NCBI GenBank assembly: GCA_903916735.1
Contig: CAIWXX010000070.1
Span: forward strand, 1-45,563
DNA length: 45,563 bases
Direction: 5' to 3'
From: an uncultured Acidobacteriota bacterium
Lineage (GTDB): Bacteria > Acidobacteriota > CAIWXX01
Shown here: in pieces, positions 26,655-35,338 of the stretch
How the letters are laid out: each line of letters starts with the position of its first letter
How positions within the stretch are numbered: the stretch's first letter is position 1
Made by a program: the position numbers and the translations under genes
Notes under the pieces: generated by a model
What the model saw: only the letters and a program-made list of their open reading frames with translations
Told to the model about the DNA's origin: nothing
Databases searched by the model: none

Positions 26655-26903
26655 TCATTCAGGTAATTTATTGTGCCCCGCTGGGCTATTCGTCTTTGGT
26701 GTCTGCTTGAAAATGGCTGAGATATCCAAACCGAAATATCTGAGACAGGCGATCAGGAGGATGGCGGCCGCCGCTTCGTCGATGTTGCCGATGAGAGGTA
26801 GGTTGTCGGGCAATAATTCGAAAACGCCTGCCCCGGGATTAAGAAGATAGAAAAGAGCCAGCGACCCAACGCAGAAGACGAAAATGTTTTTTAAAGTTTT
26901 CAT
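26655..26903 (-). CDS. DUF1232 (YkvA-like) small membrane protein
   Basis: The protein is 82 residues from the ATG at 26903. It has an N-terminal membrane segment (FVFCVGSLALFYLLNP) and the DUF1232 core LPDNLPLIGNIDEAAAAILLIACL. The start overlaps the stop of the upstream DUF4230-like gene (ATGA), so the two are translationally coupled. Function is unknown for the family. Confidence 0.8.
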   Translation of the reverse strand: MKTLKNIFVFCVGSLALFYLLNPGAGVFELLPDNLPLIGNIDEAAAAILLIACLRYFGLDISAIFKQTPKTNSPAGHNKLPE

Positions 26904-27652
26904 TCTTGTTTCAGAAAAATCGTCGTTGAAGGCGAAGGAAGGGGCTCGTCGGGGAAAAACACCTCGACGGAGCAATCCCTGCCATCAATGTATTGATGCC
27001 CCAGCCATGTCTTGATGAATGCCGCTGTTTGTTTGCGGCCTTCATCGCGCACGAGTGGGATGTTGTCTTTGGCACGGTGCCTGGTTTCGTCGGTGATACT
27101 GAGTTTCAAGGCTTCCATAACGGGAGCCTCACGGCGGAAGATGCTGCCTTTTCGAACCGTATATTCGATCTTCGACGCGTTCACGGCCGGTGTATTAAAC
27201 TGGATGGGAGGCGTCAGCACCCGGATTGTTCGATCCTTGATCGTCAGTTTCCAATCGCCTTTGAAGTCCAGGTAATAGGTGTATTCAACGGATGCGCGAG
27301 CTTCGACAATGACCTCCGGAAGAGGGACCCAGAAGGCGGTGCGTTCATCTTTCCGTTCGAAAACCTCCATTTGATCAAGCGTGGCAAATTGAAAATAGCT
27401 GGTGCCGGCAACGGTTGTTGCATAGCTGATAAATGATGTTGAGACAGTCCCCTTGTGAAAAGCTTCGGCGACACTCATCAATGTCTGAGCGACTTTATCG
27501 GCTCCTCGACCGGGCAACTCAGTCAACCGTTTGAATACATAGATGACGGATCCTGTGATAACCAGAACAATCATGATGAGGATCAACGCAACCGGCAGAT
27601 GCAAACCGAGCTTTTTCGATCTGTTCCGGTCCGGTTGAAATTCGATTGTCAT
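26900..27652 (-). CDS. DUF4230-like membrane-anchored protein
   Basis: The 250-residue protein has a basic N-terminus, one transmembrane helix (LPVALILIMIVLVITGSVIYVF, about residues 19-40) and an extracytoplasmic domain with the DUF4230-like pattern VEYTYYLDFKGDWKLTI and RTIRVLTPPIQFNTPAV. The C-terminal part (EGRKQTAAFIKTWL) also fits that family. It is coupled to the downstream DUF1232 gene. The family assignment is moderate and the function is unknown. Confidence 0.65.
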   Translation of the reverse strand: MTIEFQPDRNRSKKLGLHLPVALILIMIVLVITGSVIYVFKRLTELPGRGADKVAQTLMSVAEAFHKGTVSTSFISYATTVAGTSYFQFATLDQMEVFERKDERTAFWVPLPEVIVEARASVEYTYYLDFKGDWKLTIKDRTIRVLTPPIQFNTPAVNASKIEYTVRKGSIFRREAPVMEALKLSITDETRHRAKDNIPLVRDEGRKQTAAFIKTWLGHQYIDGRDCSVEVFFPDEPLPSPSTTIFLKQE

Positions 27653-27710
27653 GTTGATTGAAGTCTAACTCTGTGCCGGTGCCAAATCAATGCGAGGCGA
27701 TAAGCGGGCA

Positions 27711-27739
27711 GGGGCACGTCAAAGTCAAGCCGGTGCCCC
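27711..27739 (-). terminator. Hairpin between amidohydrolase and DUF4230 genes, possible terminator
   Basis: GGGGCAC (27711-27717) pairs with GTGCCCC (27733-27739) around a 15-nt loop, 32 nt past the amidohydrolase stop on the minus strand. No U-tract follows, so termination is only a possibility. Confidence 0.3.
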
Positions 27740-27770
27740 GGCCGCCATGGTGAAGGCCGACGCCCGAGTC

Positions 27771-29495
27771 TCACTGGCGAGGAAGCGATGCCTCACTTTT
27801 ATAAACTTCTTTGCCTTCCAGGAGAGTTGATAAAACTTTCACCTTATGAATCTCGCTCAATGGAATTTCAAACAGGTTCTTATCCAGAATCGTCAAGTCG
27901 GCCGATTTGCCGACTTCGATTGAGCCCGTGATTTTTTCCTGATGACTGACATAGGCGCCGTTGATGGTATAGGCAGCAAGCATGGAGGGCAGATCCATGA
28001 TTTCCTCCGGAATCCACGAAGCGCTTGTCGCATCCTCCACATCGCGCCTAGTCACAGCCACTTGAATGGCGTCGAGCGGATTCATCGAAGAAACATCCCA
28101 GTCGCTACCTCCGGCGATGACGGCTCCACTTTTAAAAACACTTCCAATCGGGTACAGCCAGCGCGAACGTTCCGGGCCGAGTGCCGGTTCGGTCAGCTGG
28201 GTGATATATGGGTCGGCGAAGGCCCAGAAGCCTTGAAAATTGGCGACGACCCCAAGTTTTCTGAATCGAGGAATATCGAGCGGGTTGATGAGTTCCAGGT
28301 GAATGATCTGATGGCGTGCATCTCTCCGGCCGTTGGCCCGCTCGGCAGCTTCAATCGCATCGAGTGACATGCGGATGGCGGCATCGCCGATGGCATGGAC
28401 ATGGATTTGAAATCCAGCCGCGTCCAAGGCTATTGCCAGGCGGTTGAATTGCGCGGCATCCAGATTGGGCATTCCACGGTAGCCGGGCCGGTCGAGGTAC
28501 GGTTCGAGAAGAGCGGCCGTTTTCGATTCGATGACTCCATCGGCAAAAATCTTGGCCATCGTTGCGTGCAAGTATTTACCCTGGTACAAATCTCGTCTCT
28601 TGATCAAGTCCGTGATCTGTTCAATTCCTTTTTGAGTGTCGACGGATTGCGACGCGAGAACCCGGACCGAGAGTTTTCCCTTGCGGTCAAACTCGGAGTA
28701 GGCTTGGAGAAACTCCTCGCCTGCATTGGCTTCCACAATCGACGTGATGCCGAAACTGTTGGCCAGAGAAAGCCCAACTTCCAGGCCTTTGATGCGATCC
28801 TCGTGAGTGTCTTTGGGAAGAAATTTTGCCACAAGATCGGCGGCGCTTTCACGTAGGGCACCCGATGGCTCACCGGTTTCTTTCTTTCGCTCGATGCGAC
28901 CATCGACCGGGTCGGGAGTGTCTTTTGTGATGCCGGCTATTTGCAGCGCTCGTGAGTTGACCCATACCGAATGCCCGTCCATCGCCGTCAGATAGGCAGG
29001 CTGGTCGGGAATCAGCTTGTCGAGTTGCTCTTTGCTGGGGTTGGCATCAGGAAAGAGAGGGAGCTCCCAGCCGTTGCCGATGATCCATTTTTTTTCAGGG
29101 TGCTGCTTGACATAGTCCCGGATTCTTTCAAATGCCTCCTCTTGATCCAGGATGCCGTTGAGCGTGCAGGTCGCAAGATCCATACCGCCGCTGATGAGGT
29201 GAATATGCGAATCGTGAAATCCCGGGAGAATCATCCTCCCCTTCAGGTCGAGAATTTTTGTTTCCGGGCCTTTGAATTTCCCGACTCCCGCGACTGTGCC
29301 CACATAGATTATCTTTCCATCGGCGATGGCCACAGCATCAGCCCAGCTGCGCGTGCTATCCATCGTGTAGATGTCGGCATTTTTTAAAATCATTTGCGCT
29401 GTCTGAGCGCTCTGTCCACCTCTTGAGCCGAAGAGAAGAAAAAGGGCTGAGAGGATAGCAACGGCGCGATGCTGCCCGGATGTTGTGTTTTTCAC
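27771..29495 (-). CDS. Exported YtcJ-like amidohydrolase
   Basis: The protein is 574 residues from a GTG at 29495, preferred over upstream codons because GGAGGG precedes it and a signal-peptide-like stretch follows (AVAILSALFLLFGSRGG). Amidohydrolase family 3 landmarks are the metal motif GFHDSHIHL, the later HVHAIGDAAI, IIHLELI and GGSDWDVSSMNP, and the C-terminal SIEVGKSADLTILDKN. Members hydrolyse amide or N-formyl substrates; the substrate is not predictable. A likely terminator hairpin lies downstream. Confidence 0.88.
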   Translation of the reverse strand: MKNTTSGQHRAVAILSALFLLFGSRGGQSAQTAQMILKNADIYTMDSTRSWADAVAIADGKIIYVGTVAGVGKFKGPETKILDLKGRMILPGFHDSHIHLISGGMDLATCTLNGILDQEEAFERIRDYVKQHPEKKWIIGNGWELPLFPDANPSKEQLDKLIPDQPAYLTAMDGHSVWVNSRALQIAGITKDTPDPVDGRIERKKETGEPSGALRESAADLVAKFLPKDTHEDRIKGLEVGLSLANSFGITSIVEANAGEEFLQAYSEFDRKGKLSVRVLASQSVDTQKGIEQITDLIKRRDLYQGKYLHATMAKIFADGVIESKTAALLEPYLDRPGYRGMPNLDAAQFNRLAIALDAAGFQIHVHAIGDAAIRMSLDAIEAAERANGRRDARHQIIHLELINPLDIPRFRKLGVVANFQGFWAFADPYITQLTEPALGPERSRWLYPIGSVFKSGAVIAGGSDWDVSSMNPLDAIQVAVTRRDVEDATSASWIPEEIMDLPSMLAAYTINGAYVSHQEKITGSIEVGKSADLTILDKNLFEIPLSEIHKVKVLSTLLEGKEVYKSEASLPRQ

Positions 29496-29598
29496 TTTCC
29501 CTCCAACGATGAAACCATTTCCACCATTATGCTCGGGGTTTCCATGGCGAATCAAGTCGAATTCCCCAGGCATTCCAATCTGTCACCGAAGGGTGCCT

Positions 29599-30183
29599 CT
29601 ACAAAGCTGCAAAATCGCGGGCGCTGATGTCCCAGGGTGGCGCGTTGCGGATGGCGTCGACCACGTCATCAGGCTTTTCGACCACAGACCACATGGATCG
29701 ATGCCGTTCGCTCATGAACTTTTCGCGAATACAGCTCTCCAAAAGCAGTATGCATGGATCGAAAAATCTCTGAACGTTGATCATCACGATCGGTTTTAAA
29801 AAGCAGCCCAGCCTTTTGAGAGTGATCGCCTCGAAGAGCTCATCCAGAGTGCCACAGCCGCCGGGCAGTGCAATCACGGCGTCCGCCTCTTCGAGCATGA
29901 GGCGAGTCCGTTCCCGGAGGTCATCGACGATCAGCATTTTTGTCAGACATCGATGCCCCCATTCCAATTCGTACATGAAGCGAGGAATGACGCCGACGAC
30001 CAGTCCGCCTTCGGCCAGCGCCGCGTCGGCGAGAGAGCCCATGGAGCCGACGGAACCGCCGCCGTAGACGATGCTGATGGAATGGTGAGCGAGGATCCGT
30101 CCGAGAGCAGCCGCAGCGTGGTGATAAACCGAGTCCGATTGCCGGCTGGAAGCACAGTAAACACAAACCTTTTTAATCGTCAT
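29599..30183 (-). CDS. LOG-family protein (TIGR00730)
   Basis: The protein is 194 residues from the ATG at 30183, with GGAG 8 nt upstream; a GTG at 30192 is possible. It shows the LOG/lysine-decarboxylase-like signature: VCVYCASSR, IVYGGGSVGSMGSLADAAL, and PGGCGTLDELFEAIT for the PGGxGTxxE phosphoribohydrolase motif. Relatives release cytokinin-type bases or nucleobases from nucleoside monophosphates. The Gly-x-Gly-Thr motif is kept (a Cys replaces the common Thr/Ser). It is a single gene after a long non-coding stretch. Confidence 0.92.
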   Translation of the reverse strand: MTIKKVCVYCASSRQSDSVYHHAAAALGRILAHHSISIVYGGGSVGSMGSLADAALAEGGLVVGVIPRFMYELEWGHRCLTKMLIVDDLRERTRLMLEEADAVIALPGGCGTLDELFEAITLKRLGCFLKPIVMINVQRFFDPCILLLESCIREKFMSERHRSMWSVVEKPDDVVDAIRNAPPWDISARDFAAL

Positions 30184-30903
30184 GAAAATCACTCCTGCGG
30201 CTCGATGAATTCATCTTTTGGAAACCCATCAGAAGCCCGATTCGATTATTCGGGAGCTGAGCATACTTCATCGCATCAGGCGGTCTCAACCTCGCCGTCC
30301 GCCCGATATCAAGACGCCTGCGAATACCTTTGGGTCAGCATCAACACATCGGACATCCCAACCCTCCGTCTGTTTATTCTCAGGCCGGTCCGGCGGAATC
30401 GCACTCTTGTTCAATGCGCCGGTTTTCCAAATCCGGATACTGAATGCATCCATCAATCGCTGTGGAGGACTCAAGAATGAGAACAGAAAAATATAGGTGG
30501 CAGCCAGGAGCGAGTCGATTGGGACTCCTTGATCAACTTGCTCCAACAAAATTATCTGAGAGTGTGCGACTGTCTTCCTTAATAAAATTTCCTCTGGGCA
30601 ATGGTCCGCGCCATTATTAAGAATTCCAGGCGCCTGGTTGAGCTGTTGCGTACAAGATTTTAAGAAATGGCATTTTCGATTACTAATAGTTCTACCACCA
30701 AGCTGCGATTTTTAAAAAGTTCGTGCATTTCCAGATAAAATCTTCAAGTAGGCCTGGTCAGATGATGAGAAGGTCGCCATGACGAGGCCATCGATATGTG
30801 CGAGAGGATAATAAGGGAATTTGCCATTTAACATATAGAAAAATATAGATAATTTCGAAATTAGCAGGGTTCTATTTTGCCAATGTTTATTTTAAAAAAA
30901 CTC
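30184..30903. other. Long AT-rich intergenic region upstream of the rex promoter
   Basis: No supported gene. Short frames have no recognisable families. A 12-bp perfect palindrome, CCAGGCGCCTGG, lies at 30626-30637; about ten such palindromes are expected in this window by chance. The region becomes very AT-rich after 30540. Confidence 0.5.
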
Positions 30904-30932
30904 TTGACACCTATTTGACGCGAGCCTATACT
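30904..30932 (+). promoter_or_regulatory. Strong promoter of the rex-hydCBA operon
   Basis: TTGACA (30904-30909), N17, TATACT (30927-30932) is a near-consensus sigma-70 promoter. The expected start of transcription is about 30939, inside the Rex box. Confidence 0.8.
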
Positions 30933-30934
30933 GG

Positions 30935-30952
30935 CTGTGAAATGGTTAACAA
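30935..30952 (+). promoter_or_regulatory. Rex operator
   Basis: CTGTGAA-ATGG-TTAACAA matches the known Rex box forms TTGTGAA-N4-TTCACAA and TTGTTAA-N4-TTAACAA in 18 bp. It overlaps the predicted transcription start, so Rex bound at low NADH would block the operon, which would be released when NADH rises. A further TTCACA half-site lies at 30963-30968. Confidence 0.7.
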
Positions 30953-30970
30953 CGTTATTGGGTTCACAGA

Positions 30971-31606
30971 ATGACGAAGATCCCAGATCGAACCATTGAG
31001 CGGCTGATCACGTATCGCAGGCTTTTACAGAAGCAGGCGGTCGAGGGCGTCATCAGCATTTACTCGCATGACCTTGCGACTCTGGCCCACGTCAAGCCCG
31101 TGCAGGTTCGCCGCGATTTGATGGAGATCGGGTTCTCAGGCAGCCCCAGCAAGGGATATGGAGTTCAGGGATTGCTCGATTACATCAGTGGTATTCTGGA
31201 CATGCCTGGTGGAACAAAGGCCGCATTGGTTGGTGCCGGCAATCTGGGCCGCGCGCTTCTTTCCTATTTCAACGGCCGTAGCTCGACCATTAATGTTGTT
31301 GCGGCTTTTGATGTTGATACAAATATCATCGGCCGAGTTATTGCGGGATGCCGCTGCTATGACATTCAAGAATTAGGTGCTCGTGCCAAGGAATTCGGCA
31401 TCACCATCGGCATCGTGACTGTGCCGGCGACGCAAGCCCAATCAGCCGCCGATGCGCTCGTCGAAGCCGGCGTCACTGGAATATTAAACTTCGCGCCGGT
31501 CCCATTGAGGATCCGGCCAGATGTTTACATAGTACAAGTCGATATTACGCGCGCCCTTGAAAAGGTGGCGCATTTTGCCAAGCCACAGAGTGCGAAAGAG
31601 GTGTAA
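30971..31606 (+). CDS. rex: Redox-sensing repressor Rex
   Basis: Rex senses the NADH/NAD+ ratio and represses fermentation genes when NADH is low. The 211-residue protein has an N-terminal winged helix (IPDRTIERLITYRRLLQ and the recognition region KPVQVRRDLMEIGFSG) and a Rossmann domain with ALVGAGNLGRALLSYF (GAGNLG at 88-93). The C-terminal domain-swap helix is present. It is the first gene of the hydrogenase operon, with hydC starting 4 nt after its stop. The Rex box lies in its own promoter, so autoregulation and control of the hydrogenase are expected. Confidence 0.95.
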   Translation: MTKIPDRTIERLITYRRLLQKQAVEGVISIYSHDLATLAHVKPVQVRRDLMEIGFSGSPSKGYGVQGLLDYISGILDMPGGTKAALVGAGNLGRALLSYFNGRSSTINVVAAFDVDTNIIGRVIAGCRCYDIQELGARAKEFGITIGIVTVPATQAQSAADALVEAGVTGILNFAPVPLRIRPDVYIVQVDITRALEKVAHFAKPQSAKEV

Positions 31607-31610
31607 CGAC

Positions 31611-32090
31611 ATGGAGCACGCGACGAACGTCGAGCAAGTCATCAAGCGCTTTCCGAAAGCGGGCAGGGACAGCTTGATCCCGATTCTCCAAGCTGTCCAG
31701 GAAGAGCAAGGCTATCTTTCGGAAGACGCTGTGGTTCGAATCAGCCGGCACCTGAAAATTCCGACAAGCAAGGTGTACGGCGTTGCTACTTTTTACAACC
31801 AGTTCCGGTTCCAGCCCAAAGGCAAGTATCATGTAGTGGTATGTCGTGGGACTGCCTGTCATGTGAAGGGCTCCGCCAAGGTCCTCGACATGGTGACGAA
31901 GGCGTTGAAGATCGAACCTGGAAAAACCACTCGCGACAAAATGTTCAGCCTGGAAGTTGTGGCCTGCATGGGTGCATGCGGACTGGCGCCGGTTGTGAAC
32001 CTTAATGGCGAGTTCTACGCCAAGGTCACTCCGATGAAACTCCATCGCATCATCGAGGAGTGTCGGACAAAGGAGCGGGGAAATGGCTAA
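31611..32090 (+). CDS. hydC: HydC, NuoE-like [2Fe-2S] subunit of bifurcating hydrogenase
   Basis: The protein is 159 residues from the ATG at 31611, preceded by AGAGGTG at 7 nt and 4 nt after the rex stop. The N-terminal helical bundle (SLIPILQAVQEEQGYLSEDA) and thioredoxin-like domain bind one [2Fe-2S] cluster via C78, C83, C119 and C123 (CRGTAC and CMGAC). In HydABC complexes this subunit docks on HydB and takes part in NADH-linked electron bifurcation. Its stop lies within the start of hydB (8-nt overlap), so the two are coupled. Confidence 0.94.
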   Translation: MEHATNVEQVIKRFPKAGRDSLIPILQAVQEEQGYLSEDAVVRISRHLKIPTSKVYGVATFYNQFRFQPKGKYHVVVCRGTACHVKGSAKVLDMVTKALKIEPGKTTRDKMFSLEVVACMGACGLAPVVNLNGEFYAKVTPMKLHRIIEECRTKERGNG

Positions 32091-35000
32091 TGCCGTCATG
32101 AATCAAGAAATCTCTTGCTGGGACATCCCAACCCGGCCGCTGCCCGATCTGCTGAAAGCCCTCAAGGCCGGCCCCTTCAAAGGTGACACCACGGCACTCA
32201 TCGCGTCGCTGCGGCGCGAGAAAGTCAACAAGCCCGTCATCTTCATTGGTACCGGCACATGCGGCCTCGGCGCCGGCGCTGCCAAGACTGTTGAAGCGAT
32301 CAAAGAGCTTCTGAAAACCAGAAAAGTTGACGTTGAAATTCTCGAAGTCGGTTGTGTTGGGCTCTGTTCGGAAGAGCCGATTGTCGATTTCCAATTGCCC
32401 GGGCGAAATCGAATCAGCTTCGGTGGTGTGCAGAGCGACAAGGTTCAAAAATTGCTAGACTCTGTTCTCGCCGGCACAGTCCCCGATGAGATGGTGATCG
32501 GCCAATTTCGTGACGAAGCAGCCAAACCGTGGGACAAGGTAGCCTATCTCGACGAGCATCCTTTTTTCCGTCTGCAGAAACGATTTGTTCTCGCCAACTC
32601 CGGTATCATTGATCCAACTAATATTGATGAATACATCGCTCGCGGCGGCTACTCCGCCATGTACAACGTCCTGCACCGCATGACGCCCGATGAAGTGTGC
32701 GAATCGGCCATCAAGAGCGGTCTGCGCGGGCGAGGCGGCGGTGGTTTCCCGACTGGCAAGAAATGGCAGATGGCGCGTTCGTCGCAATCAGATCAGAAGT
32801 ACCTCATCTGCAATGCTGATGAAGGCGATCCCGGTGCCTTCATGGATCGCGCTGTTTGCGAATCCGACCCTTATCGGCTGCTTGAAGGCATGGTTATCGC
32901 TGCTTATGGAATCGGCGCCTCCAAAGCCTATATCTACATCCGCGCTGAATACCCTCTCGGTATTCGCAATCTGAAGGCGGCTATCGAGAAGGCCAAGGAA
33001 TACGGGCTCCTTGGTGAAAACATCACCGGATCGAGCTTCAACCTCGAAATCATCATCAAGATGGGTGCGGGTGCTTTCGTTTGCGGCGAAGAGACGGCGC
33101 TGATGCACTCGATTGAAGGCAAGCGCGGTATGCCGCGCCCACGCCCACCGTATCCGACTGTTTCAGGACTGTTCGGCAACCCGACCGTTATCAACAATGT
33201 GGAGACCCTCGCGAATGTGACGGCCATAATGACCGTTGGCTGGGAAAAGTTCGCGGCACTCGGCACTGCCGGATCCAAGGGCACGAAGGTTTTTGCTCTC
33301 TCCGGCATGGTCAATCGCACTGGACTCGTTGAAGTTCCGATGGGCACGACGATCCGCCAGGTTGTTTATGATGTCGGCGGCGGCATCCCCGGAGGCCGCA
33401 AATGCAAAGCCGTGCAAATCGGTGGCCCATCCGGTGGCTGCATTCCTGAGGCTCACCTGGATCTGCCGTGCGATTATGAAGAGCTGAAGAAATTCGGCGC
33501 CATCATGGGATCGGGTGGACTGGTCGTCATGGATCAGAACACCTGTATGGTGGATATTGCCAAGTTCTTCATGGAATTCATCCAGAATGAATCCTGCGGC
33601 AAATGCATCCCCTGCCGTGAAGGCACTAAGAGGATGCTCGAAATTCTGCAGGCGATCACCCGCCCCCGGCGCAAGGAAGAAGACATCGATGCGCTGCTCC
33701 GCTTCCAGGGCATCATGTATCTGCAGGAGCTGGGAGAGGTCATTCGCAAGAGCTCGCTCTGCGGTCTCGGCCAGACAGCGCCGAGCCCCGTGCTTTCGAC
33801 TCTGCGCTGGTTCCGTGATGAATACGAAGCGCACATCTTTGAACGACGCTGCCCAGCGGGTGCATGCAAGGAACTGGTCGGTGCGCCCTGCCAGAGCGGC
33901 TGCCCGGTCGGCACGGAAGTCTGGCGTTATGTCGCGCATGTTGGCCGTGGCGAATACGAAGAAGCGTATCGTGTCATTCGCCAGGCGAATCCGTTTCCGT
34001 CAGCTTGCGCGCGCGTTTGCAATCACCCGTGTGAAGACCTGTGCCGATGCGGGACGACAGGCGGCGAGCCGATTGCTGTCCGGACTCTCAAACGGTTTGT
34101 CGTCGACCGCGTCGACCCACTGAAATACAAGCCTGCACCGAAGCCTTCCAAGGCCGGTGCTCCCAAGATCGCCGTGATCGGCGCCGGCCCCTCAGGGCTC
34201 TCAGCAGCACACTACCTGTCCTTGCAGGGTTACAAAGTCAGTGTCTTCGAGAAAGAGAACAAGCCGGGCGGCATGCTCATATGCGGCATTCCCGAGTATC
34301 GCCTGCCGCGCGCTGTCCTCCAACGCGAAATTGATTCGCTTCTCAACGACAATATCGATTTGCACTGCAACAAAGCGCTGGGCAGGGACTTCACGATTCC
34401 TGACCTCGAAGGCCGGGGCTACAAAGCCATTTATGTCGCCACCGGCGCTCATCGCAGCAAGACACTCGGTCTGCCCGACGATGACGTTGATGGCGTCATC
34501 CCCGGCATCACCTTCCTCAAAGCCTTCAATCTCGAAGGCAAAGAACTCGGAAAAGGCCGGGTCGGCATCATCGGTGGCGGCAACTCTGCGATCGATGCCG
34601 CTCGCGTGGCCGTTCGGCAGAAGGGCGTCTCCAATGTGACCGTCTTCTACCGTCGCACTCGCGATGAGATGCCGGCGTATGCCGAGGAGATTGATGCGGC
34701 GATTGAAGAAGGCGTCACGCTTGTCACCCTGGTCGCTCCCACTGGACTCGCCACCGAAAAGGGAAAACTCGTCGGTGTTCAGTTCATCAAGAACGAGTTG
34801 GGTGAGAGAGATTCATCGGGGCGGGCCAAACCGGTCCCGATCAAGGGTTCGGAATATGTGGTGGCTCTCGACACACTGGTTGTCGCCATCAGCGAAGAGC
34901 CCGATAAGGGAGTCCTCACGGGACTCAGCATCTCCAAGAGCGGCTCCCTAATCATCAACGATGAGTCCTACTCGGCGGGCAAACCCGGCGTCTTTGGCGG

Positions 35001-35322
35001 TGGCGATGTTGTGACCGGCCCCAACACGGTCATTGACTCGATCGCCGACGGCAAGAACGCAGCCGTCATGATCGATCGATATTTGACGGGCAAGCAGTTG
35101 AAGATTTTGCCCAAGGTCAAATTGCCGACGGTCTACATCGAACCCGCTGTGGCCGGCGATGAAGAAGGTGAAGCTGCCGGCCGTGTGCATGCACTGCATC
35201 TCGACCCGAAGAAGCGCCAGAAGAGCGTTGCTGAAGTCGAGCTGTGCGTCTCGGAATCCATGGCGATGTGCGAAGCGCGCCGTTGTTTGCGCTGCGACAT
35301 CGAGTTCACCCAGCCAGTCTGA
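32083..35322 (+). CDS. hydB: HydB (NuoF-like) fused to a GltD/NfnB-like FAD/NAD(P) module
   Basis: The 1079-residue flavoprotein has four parts. Residues 1-130: thioredoxin-like [2Fe-2S] domain (GTCGLGAGA; C60, C91, C95). Residues 170-590: NuoF with FMN motif LRGRGGGGFPTGKKW, NADH motif GAGAFVCGEETALMHSIEG and the [4Fe-4S] cluster C504/C507/C510/C559. Residues ~590-690: a GltD-type Fe-S domain (CQSGC, CARVCNHPCEDLCRC). From ~694: two Rossmann folds, FAD (VIGAGPSGLSAAHYL) and NAD(P)H (GIIGGGNSAIDAARVAV). In standard HydB proteins a 2[4Fe-4S] ferredoxin domain sits where the GltD part is. The extra flavin suggests a second pyridine-nucleotide or electron branch, possibly NADPH. A Cys-rich end (CEARRCLRC) closes the protein. 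Confidence 0.93.
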   Translation: MANAVMNQEISCWDIPTRPLPDLLKALKAGPFKGDTTALIASLRREKVNKPVIFIGTGTCGLGAGAAKTVEAIKELLKTRKVDVEILEVGCVGLCSEEPIVDFQLPGRNRISFGGVQSDKVQKLLDSVLAGTVPDEMVIGQFRDEAAKPWDKVAYLDEHPFFRLQKRFVLANSGIIDPTNIDEYIARGGYSAMYNVLHRMTPDEVCESAIKSGLRGRGGGGFPTGKKWQMARSSQSDQKYLICNADEGDPGAFMDRAVCESDPYRLLEGMVIAAYGIGASKAYIYIRAEYPLGIRNLKAAIEKAKEYGLLGENITGSSFNLEIIIKMGAGAFVCGEETALMHSIEGKRGMPRPRPPYPTVSGLFGNPTVINNVETLANVTAIMTVGWEKFAALGTAGSKGTKVFALSGMVNRTGLVEVPMGTTIRQVVYDVGGGIPGGRKCKAVQIGGPSGGCIPEAHLDLPCDYEELKKFGAIMGSGGLVVMDQNTCMVDIAKFFMEFIQNESCGKCIPCREGTKRMLEILQAITRPRRKEEDIDALLRFQGIMYLQELGEVIRKSSLCGLGQTAPSPVLSTLRWFRDEYEAHIFERRCPAGACKELVGAPCQSGCPVGTEVWRYVAHVGRGEYEEAYRVIRQANPFPSACARVCNHPCEDLCRCGTTGGEPIAVRTLKRFVVDRVDPLKYKPAPKPSKAGAPKIAVIGAGPSGLSAAHYLSLQGYKVSVFEKENKPGGMLICGIPEYRLPRAVLQREIDSLLNDNIDLHCNKALGRDFTIPDLEGRGYKAIYVATGAHRSKTLGLPDDDVDGVIPGITFLKAFNLEGKELGKGRVGIIGGGNSAIDAARVAVRQKGVSNVTVFYRRTRDEMPAYAEEIDAAIEEGVTLVTLVAPTGLATEKGKLVGVQFIKNELGERDSSGRAKPVPIKGSEYVVALDTLVVAISEEPDKGVLTGLSISKSGSLIINDESYSAGKPGVFGGGDVVTGPNTVIDSIADGKNAAVMIDRYLTGKQLKILPKVKLPTVYIEPAVAGDEEGEAAGRVHALHLDPKKRQKSVAEVELCVSESMAMCEARRCLRCDIEFTQPV

Positions 35323-35338
35323 TTACGAAGGACACAAT

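Noticed and set aside
30286-30549. 87-codon minus-strand open frame in the region before rex
   Set aside because: Its composition is irregular, there is no ribosome binding site and no recognised family; it lies in an otherwise non-coding AT-rich region.
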